In this document: in pieces, positions 39,580 through 45,882 of the stretch
Layout: each line of letters starts with the position of its first letter
Position numbering within the stretch: position 1 is the stretch's first letter
Assembly (NCBI GenBank): GCA_025465355.1
Contig: JAODNN010000163.1
Coordinates: 1-45,882, forward strand
Origin: Blastococcus sp.
GTDB taxonomy: Bacteria; Actinomycetota; Actinomycetes; Mycobacteriales; Geodermatophilaceae
Length of the DNA: 45,882 nt
Direction of reading: 5' to 3'
Program-made: the position numbers and the translations under genes
The notes under the pieces: generated by a model
What the model was told of the DNA's origin: nothing
Databases searched by the model: none
The model's input: the letters and a program-made list of their open reading frames with translations, nothing else

Positions 39580-41169
39580 TCAGAGGGCCTGCGGGAAGGA
39601 GAACAGTCGTTCGGGGTCGGCGGCTGAGCGGATGCCGCGGAGTCGCGAGAGGTTGTCGCCGTAGTAGGCCTGGGCCCACTCCGCGAGGTCGGGGTCGACG
39701 TAGTTCTGATAACTCTCCCCGCTCACGTACGGGCGCAGTGCCGCGGTGAACTCCTTGAGCCACCGACGCCCGCGCTCGATCGTCGCGCTGCTGTCTCCGG
39801 GGCGGAAGGAGGAGGTCCGCTGGACGCAGGCGAGCGCTCCGCGGTGCACGAACGCGGTGTCCGCCGCGGGCACCCGGTTGATCACTCCGCCGTAGGCGTC
39901 GAACTGGGCGCCGCCCTCACCGAGCAGGGTGTCCGCCTGACGCTGGTCGACGAAGTCCACGACCACCCCGACGCCCGGAGCCGACAGCGGCTCCGTCAGG
40001 TAGTCGGAGGCGCCGATCAGTGGCTTGCGCTCGAGCGCTCCGGAGGGTCCCTGGCTGGGTAACCGGCAGGCAGCCACGCTCAGATCGGAGCAGCCCGCCT
40101 CCAACAGCATCGCCGCCAGGATGCCGTTCGGGGCCGAACTGCTCCGCGCAGACGGTCGGCTGCCCACCGCACGCACCAAGCCGTCGACCAGCGAGGCGGC
40201 GTGAGCGGGGGTGCCGACGCAGACACCGCTGACCCGCAGCACAGGTGTCTGCGGGGCGCTGGCCGGGTGAGCCAGCAGCAACAGGGTGGACCAGATCTCA
40301 TCCGGTGCGGCCGGTGCCCACTCCAGCCAGCCGGCCAGCACGTCGGCCGCCGCCGACCACGGCCAGCGCAGCGAGAACGTGCTGAGCTGGGGAGCCGGAA
40401 CCGTGCTGACGGTGAAGGAGGTGGCGACGCCGAAGTTGCCGCCCCCGCCGCCGCGACTGGCCCAGAACAGGTCGGGGTCCGTGGCGGCGTCAGCGTGGTG
40501 CAGCGTCCCGTCCGCCGTCACCAGTTCCACCTCCGTCAACCGGTCCGTCGTCAGCCCGTAGCTGCGGCTCAGTACCCCTACGCCGCCGCCGAGGATCAAC
40601 CCGGCAATGCCGACCGTCGGGCAGGAGCCGGCGGGGAGGGCGCGGCCCTGCGCCGCGAGCGCCGCATAGACGTCGACGAGCCGGGCCCCGGCACCGATCG
40701 TGGCCGTGCCGGCGCCGGCGTCGACGGACACCGAAGCCATGGCCGTGGTGTCCACGATGAGTCCGTTCCCGGACGACCAGCCGCCGTAGCTGTGGCCGCC
40801 CGACCTCGGTCGCGGGGTGATGCCGGCATTCCGGGCCAGCTCGAGGCAGCGCTGCACGTCGCTGGGGGAGGAGCAGTAGGCGATCGCCTGGGGGGTCAGG
40901 TCGTCGTAGCGGGAGTCCCAGAGCCTGCGGGAGACCTCGTAGGAGGAGTCCGTGGGCAGCACCAACCGGCCCTGCAGTCGTGAGCCCAGACCGGCCCAGT
41001 CCGGCGGCGCTGCCGGGGTCGGCGCGCTGGTCGACGGGGTGCCAGCGAGATGTTGCTCGCCCCTCGTCGGGGAGCAGGCCGCCGTCAGCGCAGCGCCACC
41101 AATCAGCGCCAGGAAGCTCCGGCGGCCGATCCCCGCTTCTTGGGCCCCACAGCGGACTGGACTCGCCAT
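39580..41169 (-). CDS. Exported FAD-linked oxidase with BBE domain, Tat lipoprotein
   Basis: Secreted flavoprotein oxidase of 529 residues. The N-terminus carries a twin-arginine motif (GIGRRSFLAL), a hydrophobic core and a lipobox-like LTAAC (Cys32). The PCMH FAD domain contains RSGGHSYGG with H126 and PAGSCPTVGIAGLILGGGVG with C183. This His/Cys pair makes bicovalent FAD attachment in berberine-bridge-type and oligosaccharide oxidases. The C-terminal BBE segment (YQNYVDPDLAEWAQAYYGDNLSRL) is complete. The substrate may be a sugar, alcohol or amine outside the membrane. The start at 41169 places the signal peptide correctly; an in-frame ATG at 41232 would bury it. Confidence 0.88.
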   Translation of the reverse strand: MASPVRCGAQEAGIGRRSFLALIGGAALTAACSPTRGEQHLAGTPSTSAPTPAAPPDWAGLGSRLQGRLVLPTDSSYEVSRRLWDSRYDDLTPQAIAYCSSPSDVQRCLELARNAGITPRPRSGGHSYGGWSSGNGLIVDTTAMASVSVDAGAGTATIGAGARLVDVYAALAAQGRALPAGSCPTVGIAGLILGGGVGVLSRSYGLTTDRLTEVELVTADGTLHHADAATDPDLFWASRGGGGGNFGVATSFTVSTVPAPQLSTFSLRWPWSAAADVLAGWLEWAPAAPDEIWSTLLLLAHPASAPQTPVLRVSGVCVGTPAHAASLVDGLVRAVGSRPSARSSSAPNGILAAMLLEAGCSDLSVAACRLPSQGPSGALERKPLIGASDYLTEPLSAPGVGVVVDFVDQRQADTLLGEGGAQFDAYGGVINRVPAADTAFVHRGALACVQRTSSFRPGDSSATIERGRRWLKEFTAALRPYVSGESYQNYVDPDLAEWAQAYYGDNLSRLRGIRSAADPERLFSFPQAL

Positions 41170-41497
41170 GAGGATGACCGTAGAGAGCGCGGACCCGGAA
41201 CGGTCACCGGTCCGCGGCGTGTCGGCGGGCACCCGTGATGCGCGGTTCGGCGATCAGCCGGGTTGTTCCTTTCCGGCGCTGGAAAGCTCCACTGGAGCCA
41301 CAAAGACACGCCCGTGGAGCGGGAATCGAGCATTCCTCGGACGATGGCCAGGAAGTACACGATCTGCCGGAGCGGCACGTCTATCGCTTTTCTCGATGTC
41401 ACCCAGCGGAACCTCGCGATCAATGGGGTGGCCGCACACGACGATTTCTTCGGTGTCCTCGACCGAGGAGCACGATCGGTTATCGCTGGGAGTTCTC
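41170..41497. other. Divergent intergenic region between the BBE oxidase and GGDEF-EAL genes
   Basis: 328 bases. Open frames continue through it on both strands, but none shows a recognisable domain. It should contain both promoters; none could be picked with confidence. Confidence 0.35.
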
Positions 41498-43303
41498 GTG
41501 CGCAGCAATGTCACCGCCGTCGCCTCGCCGCTCGACGCGCGCTGCAACCACGAGTCCGACGCCGACGCGGCAGCCCTGTCCGGGGCCGTACTCGACGCAT
41601 TGCCGTCACCGACCGTGCTGCTGAACCCCGACGGCAAGGTCCTCCTGACCAACTCGGCGTGGGAAGCCGCGGTTGAGACGGCCGACGACGACCGAATCGA
41701 CGGGGGCGCCGGCGTCGACTACTTCGCGATGGCCCGACGAGCGTGCGGGAAGGCTGTCGGCGAGAAGATTGAAGACTCGCTGCGGGCACTGTCCCGCGGC
41801 GAGCGGGCGTCGTTCGCAATGGACTATTCGCTGCAGCATCCGACCGGCACCCACTGGTACCACCTGCAGGCCTCGCGCGTTGACCAGGTGGGACAGGTCG
41901 TGGTCACTCACACCGACGTCACAGACCGGGTACATGCGGAGCGGACGTCGGCCTGGCAGGCCTGGCACGACGACCTCACCGAGCTGCCGAACCGCGCCGC
42001 ACTGCACCGGCTCATCGACGCCGAGCTACGGCGACCGGACCGCCCACCGATCACCGTCCTTTTCCTCGACGTGGACGGCTTCAAGGACATCAACGACTCC
42101 CTGGGTCACGAGGCCGGTGACGACGTGCTCCGCCAGCTCGCCGCGCGGCTGGCCGAACGGACGCGGGCGGAGGACACCGTCGGCCGGCTGGGCGGTGACG
42201 AGTTCGTCGTCGTCTGCCGCGGCTGCGACACCGCGGACGCAGAGGCGCTGGCCCATCGGTTCCAGAGCATCTTCGACGAGCCCTTTCACGTCGGCGGCCG
42301 TACCGCCGGGCTGACCGCGAGCATCGGGGTCGCGACCGTTGGGAGTGGCGACCCCTCCGACATCCGCTCGACCGACCTGGTCCACGACGCCGACCTGGCG
42401 ATGTACGCGGCCAAGAGGGCCGGTCGCAGCCGGATATGCGTGTTCAGCTCCGGCCTCCGTGACGCCGTTCAGCAGAAGGTCCTGGTGGCCGGCGAGCTGC
42501 GGGAGGCGATCGAGACCGACCAGCTCGTTCTCCATTATCAGCCGATCCTGCACCTCCCGACCGGCCAGGTGGACGGCGTGGAGGCGCTGGTCCGCTGGCA
42601 GCACCCGGAGCGCGGATTGCTCTCGCCTGGTGACTTCATCGCCGTGGCCGAGGAGTACGAGCTGATCGACCCGCTGACCAACTGGGTGCTCGGCGCCGCC
42701 ACCCTGCAGGCCGCCGAGTGGGCGCGACTCGGTCTGCCCCTGACCCTCGCGGTCAACGTCAGTGCAGCCACCCTCGCCACGGGCGCGCTGGTGGACGACG
42801 TCGCCGGAGCACTCGCCGCGTCGGGACTGCCGCCGGATCGACTGATCGTCGAGCTGACCGAGACCACCGTGGCCGAGGATCCGGCACGCGCCGCGGCGCA
42901 GTTTGCCGCCCTGCGGATCACCGGCGTCGAGGTGGCGATCGACGACTTCGGCAGCGGCTTCTCCTCGCTCGGACAGCTGGGCAACATCCCCGCCGGAGTG
43001 CTCAAGATCGACCGCGGCCTGGTCGCCGGTGCGGGGGACCGCGGGAACCAGTCAGCCGCGGTCATCGCCGCCGTCGTCGCTCTCGCAAGGGCCTTCGGGA
43101 TGCGCGCTCTGGCCGAGGGCGTGGAGACCGTCGAGCAGCTGACGCTGACCGCCGCGCTGGGTTGCACCTTCGCCCAGGGTTACTACATCGCCCGGCCGAT
43201 GCCGGCGGATGAGCTGCAGAGATGGCTGCAGGAGCGGGCGGCAATCGGCGACCGCGACCGGCGAGCGTCCGCCGCGGTGCGACTGTCCTCCACGGCTCAC
43301 TGA
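41498..43303 (+). CDS. PAS-GGDEF-EAL cyclic-di-GMP signalling protein
   Basis: Cytoplasmic second-messenger enzyme of 601 residues. A PAS domain is at about 28-145 (LPSPTVLLNPDGKVLLTNSAWE, ending VTHTDVTDR). The diguanylate cyclase has GGDEF at 232-236 and the inhibitory RxxD site RAED at 223-226. The phosphodiesterase has EAL at 362-364 with ELTET, IDDFGSG (481-487), KID (503-505) and AEGVET. All catalytic residues of both halves are present, so it may synthesise or degrade c-di-GMP under PAS control. There is no membrane segment. I chose GTG 41498 for its GGGAG ribosome binding site at six bases; the frame is open upstream without homology. Confidence 0.92.
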   Translation: MRSNVTAVASPLDARCNHESDADAAALSGAVLDALPSPTVLLNPDGKVLLTNSAWEAAVETADDDRIDGGAGVDYFAMARRACGKAVGEKIEDSLRALSRGERASFAMDYSLQHPTGTHWYHLQASRVDQVGQVVVTHTDVTDRVHAERTSAWQAWHDDLTELPNRAALHRLIDAELRRPDRPPITVLFLDVDGFKDINDSLGHEAGDDVLRQLAARLAERTRAEDTVGRLGGDEFVVVCRGCDTADAEALAHRFQSIFDEPFHVGGRTAGLTASIGVATVGSGDPSDIRSTDLVHDADLAMYAAKRAGRSRICVFSSGLRDAVQQKVLVAGELREAIETDQLVLHYQPILHLPTGQVDGVEALVRWQHPERGLLSPGDFIAVAEEYELIDPLTNWVLGAATLQAAEWARLGLPLTLAVNVSAATLATGALVDDVAGALAASGLPPDRLIVELTETTVAEDPARAAAQFAALRITGVEVAIDDFGSGFSSLGQLGNIPAGVLKIDRGLVAGAGDRGNQSAAVIAAVVALARAFGMRALAEGVETVEQLTLTAALGCTFAQGYYIARPMPADELQRWLQERAAIGDRDRRASAAVRLSSTAH

Positions 43304-43636
43304 GGGTCACTCGCCGCGCGGATGGTGGCGCAGGATCAGACGTGGCACGCGGGTTGGAGGGGCTCCGACGTCCGATACGACCTCGCTCCGCCGGCCCCAC
43401 GGGAGAGCGAACAGCACCGTCGACGACCGCTTGACGACGCGATGGCGAGCCCGAGATGTCTGCGACCGAGTCCAGGGCGGCAGTCCAGGGCTCGCGGCGG
43501 TCGCGCGAGGACGTAGAGCGGCTACCGATCCAGGGTTACGCGCGGACCGCGAGAACTTTTTCGGCGACGGGGCAACCCTGGCCGCGTCTTCGTCCGTACA
43601 GGAGGCATCACCGCGCCCGACGAGACGAAAGAGATC
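43304..43636. other. Unassigned region before the sigma-factor fragment
   Basis: About 330 bases without a supported gene. The long minus-strand frame crossing it is an antisense extension of the BON fragment and is not a real gene. Confidence 0.4.
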
Positions 43637-43870
43637 ATGGGACTGACACTCGACCGCGATCGCGAGTTCACCGACTTCGTCACTCGTCATCGTCCCGCGC
43701 TCGTCCGTACCGCTCGCCTGGTCACCGCGGGGGACCCCCATCGGGCCGAGGACGCGGTCCAACTGGCGCTGACCCGCCTGTATGTGGGGTGGCGGCGGGT
43801 GCGGCCGGAGACCGCTCTGGCATATGCCCGCCGTGCAGTGCTCAATGCTGCTCTGGATGAGCATCGTCGC
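43637..43870 (+). pseudogene. SigE-family (ECF) RNA polymerase sigma factor, region 2 only
   Basis: The first 78 codons match the SigE family of actinobacterial ECF sigma factors: FTDFVTRHRPALVRTARLV, RAEDAVQLALTRLYVGWRRV and ALAYARRAVLNAALDEHRR. This is region 2, core-binding and -10 recognition. Region 4, which reads the -35 box, is missing. After DEHRR the frame runs into the antisense of a BON-domain gene, so the rest of the frame is meaningless. Confidence 0.82.
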
Positions 43871-44014
43871 CTCCTGCCTCTGCCGGAAGCTGCCCACGGT
43901 TCCGCGGAGCGTCACCGCACCGGCGACGACCGTCACCGCGATCGCCCGGCCGTCGATCCTCGGGTCCCAGAACAGCTCGTCTCTCACGTCGAGCGCCAGT
44001 TCTTCGTCGCTCAT
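43868..44014 (-). pseudogene. BON-domain protein, 5' fragment
   Basis: The first 49 codons form a BON domain N-terminus: MSDEELALDVRDELFWDPRID, then IAVTVVAGAVTLRGTVGSF and RQRQEA. GAGGAGAG is a good ribosome binding site. A complete domain would continue with R-x-A-x-x-V-x-G-V-x-x-V, but the frame instead runs antisense into the sigma-factor fragment. BON proteins bind membranes or stabilise envelopes under stress. Both genes are cut at the same point, near 43868. Confidence 0.8.
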
Positions 44015-44316
44015 GGGTCTCTCCTCGGGGCGTCCGTAGTCCGCCCACGGCCGAACAGGCGCGGCAGAACCGGGAGTTACCGGGCGAACGAGCGGTGCGC
44101 AATCCGTGACAGGTCGGTGTCAGTCATCCTTGCTGGTAGCAGCCTTGGCGCGGCTCGGCTGGACCCGCATCGGCTCGCCCGGCATCTTCGGGGTGCAAGC
44201 CCGCGAAACGCCGTGCTGAGCTGCGAAAGGGCAGGTCGCGGGGAAGCGAAAGCGGGCAGGTTATCGGGCGAACGCGACCACCGCTCCCCGGCTGCGGATC
44301 TGTGACGAAATGGCGG
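44015..44316. other. Intergenic stretch between the BON fragment and the Lsr2-like gene
   Basis: About 300 bases; no gene, RNA or convincing hairpin was recognised. Confidence 0.35.
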
Positions 44317-44805
44317 TTACCCGGTGCGGCGGCTCCCTTGCCGGGCTGATTCGTAGGCCTGGAGGACTGCGGTGGGAATGCGGCCACGGTCGGAGATCAG
44401 GTGGCCGTGGGCCCGCGCCCAGGCGCGGACCGCCGCGGGGTCGGTTCGCTTGGTGGTCCCGGCGGACCGTCGAGGCCGTGCGCTGTCGGTGGTGGCGGGC
44501 GTGGTTCGCTGCTCTCCGATGCGACGGCCGGCGTCGATGTAGCGCTGCAGGGTCGAACGAAGTTCGCCGGCGTGGGCGGCGTCGAGTTCGATCTCGTAGG
44601 TCTGACCGTCGAGGCCGAATGTGACGGTCTGCTGCTGGACCTCGGAGGGCCCCTCGTCGATGACGACGTCGGCCACGGTCCGCCGTGTCTCGGCCGGCTG
44701 TCCGGAAAGTGGGTCGGATATGCGTTGAGAGCCCCATCGGAGAAGACCGCTCACTGCGCTGGTGCCAACGGAGATGAGCGCGCGAAGCGCCCGATCAACA
44801 AGCAT
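44317..44805 (-). CDS. Lsr2-like nucleoid-associated protein with N-terminal extension
   Basis: DNA-bridging xenogeneic silencer relative, up to 162 residues. The dimerisation domain reads VADVVIDEGP and QTVTFGLDGQTYEIELDAAHAGELRSTLQRYIDAGRR. After a T/R-rich linker the DNA-binding domain reads AAVRAWARAHGHLISDRGRIPTAVLQAYES; the R-G-R is the AT-minor-groove hook. Ordinary Lsr2 starts near GTG 44676. The ATG at 44805 has GGAG five bases upstream and would add 43 residues including ISVGTSAVSGLLRWG. Which start is used is open. Lsr2 proteins silence AT-rich foreign DNA. Confidence 0.82.
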   Translation of the reverse strand: MLVDRALRALISVGTSAVSGLLRWGSQRISDPLSGQPAETRRTVADVVIDEGPSEVQQQTVTFGLDGQTYEIELDAAHAGELRSTLQRYIDAGRRIGEQRTTPATTDSARPRRSAGTTKRTDPAAVRAWARAHGHLISDRGRIPTAVLQAYESARQGSRRTG

Positions 44806-45619
44806 GAGAACTCCGTCTGGTCGAGGTCCCGGCGATACGGTGGACGATCTTGACCGTCCATTCTGCACGGGGAGGGAAAGGTCCATCGGCCGTGCGCCTG
44901 CCTTGCGAAGAGCACGGTAGCGGCGGGGTCGGGCTCGCGTTGTAGCGGAACGCGGCGGGTGTATCTGCAGCATCGGCCGAACTGCGCGGTGAGCTCGACA
45001 CCGCTCGCTCGGAAGCCCCCGTGGCGAACAAGCCGCGGCGCCGCCAGTCGAACGCAGGCCGCAGACGGCGTCGAGAGAAGACCAGTGCGACAGGAGCCGA
45101 AACGACCCGCGACTGATACCGGGGGCAGCGTGACCGGGCTCGGGCCTTGTGTCGAAGTGAACAGGGCCGCCGTCCGGTCCGGCGTCCTGCTGCCGTGCCG
45201 CAGATCGTGGTCGAGACATCCGCCAGCCGTCTCGGATGGGTGTCAGAGGATGGCCGCGAGCAGGAAGCCGGTCGCGAGGGCAGGACCGTAGGGGACGGCA
45301 TCATCTCGGCCGTAGAGGTCCTGGGTAGTCGCGGACTATGGAGGCCTGAGCGGTGTGCAGAAGCCGTGTGTGAGCGTGCAGCTCACGAGCGGTGTGCACT
45401 GAAATATCCTGGGCTGAACGGTTGCCGGCGCCCCGCCTCTCAGTCCGGAATATTCGTCCTCGAGTCAGTCTCGGCGACCCTTCACAGGGCACGAACGACG
45501 TTCTCTTTCAGTAGTAGCGAACGCACGCCGTCTCTGATGTCGAGGGCTCGAATCGTGGATCCAGGGCTCCGCCCGCAGCGGCCAGGTCACGCGGTCGGCC
45601 ATCGCCAGCTGTCGTGCAG
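44806..45619. other. Gene-poor 800-base region with a possible remnant and repeats
   Basis: No intact gene is supported. At 45335-45243 on the minus strand, between two stops, 30 codons read RDDAVPYGPALATGFLLAAIL. This resembles the C-terminus of prepilin peptidases (P-Y/F-G-x-x-L-A-x-G) and may be a relic. At 45348-45398 two direct repeats flank an inverted repeat (listed separately). Confidence 0.35.
45348..45398. repeat. Direct repeats flanking an inverted repeat
   Basis: GAGCGGTGTGCA occurs at 45348-45359 and 45387-45398, 39 bases apart. Between them is GTGAGC-GTGCA-GCTCAC (45370-45386), a perfect 6-base inverted repeat. The symmetric layout suggests a multi-site operator or a recombination site; no adjacent intact gene except nadC is known to use it. 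Confidence 0.6.
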
Positions 45620-45882
45620 TCAGCGTGCCTGCAGGTCAAAGCCGAGGTCGAGGGTTGGTGCGCTGTGGGTGAGTGCTCCGATGGCGAGGAAGTCGACGCC
45701 GGTGGCGGCCACCTCGTGCGCGCGGTCGAGGCTCAGCCCGCCGCTGGCTTCCAGCCGCACGCCGGTCCCGCGGGTCAGGGCGACGGCCGCCGAGGTCTCG
45801 TCGAGGCCGAAGTTGTCCAGCAGCACGAGCTGGACCCCGGCGTCGACCGCCTCACGGACCTGATCGAGGGTGTCGCACTCGA
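45620..45882 (-). CDS. nadC: Nicotinate-nucleotide pyrophosphorylase (quinolinate phosphoribosyltransferase), C-terminal part
   Basis: Enzyme of NAD synthesis that turns quinolinate and PRPP into nicotinate mononucleotide; only the last 86 codons are in the window. The C-terminal barrel segment reads ECDTLDQVREAVDAGVQLVLLDNF, then LEASGGLSLDRAHEVAATGVDFLAIGALTHSAPTLDLGFDL. LLDN, EASGG and GALTHS are diagnostic phosphate-binding motifs of NadC. The frame is intact and ends in TGA at 45620. Confidence 0.93.
   Translation of the reverse strand, partial: ECDTLDQVREAVDAGVQLVLLDNFGLDETSAAVALTRGTGVRLEASGGLSLDRAHEVAATGVDFLAIGALTHSAPTLDLGFDLQAR

Noticed and set aside
43307-43867. Extension of the BON frame
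   Set aside because: After the BON fragment the frame is antisense to the sigma-factor fragment and has no similarity to BON proteins.
45147-45863. Plus-strand 238-codon frame at the right end
   Set aside because: Its second part is antisense to nadC and the first part has no domain or ribosome binding site.

Overview
The window is very GC-rich, with GTG/TTG starts, Shine-Dalgarno-less leaderless genes, a Lsr2-type protein, a DUF4235 protein, formamidase/AmiS genes and paired CrcB channels. This points to an actinobacterium, perhaps a soil lineage near Geodermatophilaceae or Pseudonocardiaceae; the family placement is inference. No tRNA, rRNA or CRISPR array was seen. The left edge cuts an IS481-family element and the right edge cuts nadC.

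Layout: 0-0.7 kb is the end of an IS481-like element. 0.7-7.5 kb holds a cobalamin riboswitch with a Ni/Co transporter, a hemerythrin-like protein, HflX, a flavin/PLP-oxidase-fold protein, an asparagine synthetase and a methyltransferase. 7.7-14.3 kb (minus strand) is a polyamine-type ABC import operon led by an XRE-cupin regulator and ending in a flavin amine oxidase and a cupin. 14.5-15.6 kb is a scar with a broken molybdopterin oxidoreductase and a DUF4235 gene. 15.8-21 kb is a head-to-head duplicated formamidase locus: on the minus strand a decayed fmdB, amiS, fmdA and a methyltransferase; on the plus strand an intact fmdB and a second fmdA. 21.1-22.3 kb is a fluoride-export module (crcB, DUF190, crcB). 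23.5-30.7 kb has two back-to-back XRE-cupin regulators, then a flavin monooxygenase, an amidohydrolase and a polar-amino-acid-type ABC importer. 30.7-35.9 kb is a MocR regulator divergent from a semialdehyde dehydrogenase, a class III aminotransferase and an SDR. 36-39.4 kb is a GntR regulator with a second class III aminotransferase and alanine dehydrogenase. 39.5-45.9 kb holds an exported bicovalent-flavin oxidase, a GGDEF-EAL protein, a sigma factor/BON junction of two broken genes, a Lsr2-like protein and nadC.

From 7.7 to 39.4 kb nearly every gene fits acquisition or deamination of organic nitrogen: polyamines, formamide and short amides, an unknown amide or cyclic compound, beta-amino acids and alanine. 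Each module has its own regulator, and formamidase, aminotransferases and alanine dehydrogenase would move the nitrogen into ammonium, alanine or glutamate. The most original observations are a hidden frameshifted fmdB whose two zinc knuckles have each lost a cysteine, a palindrome shared by the gntR and aminotransferase promoters, mirrored leaderless promoters between mocR and the dehydrogenase, and the sigma/BON fusion scar.
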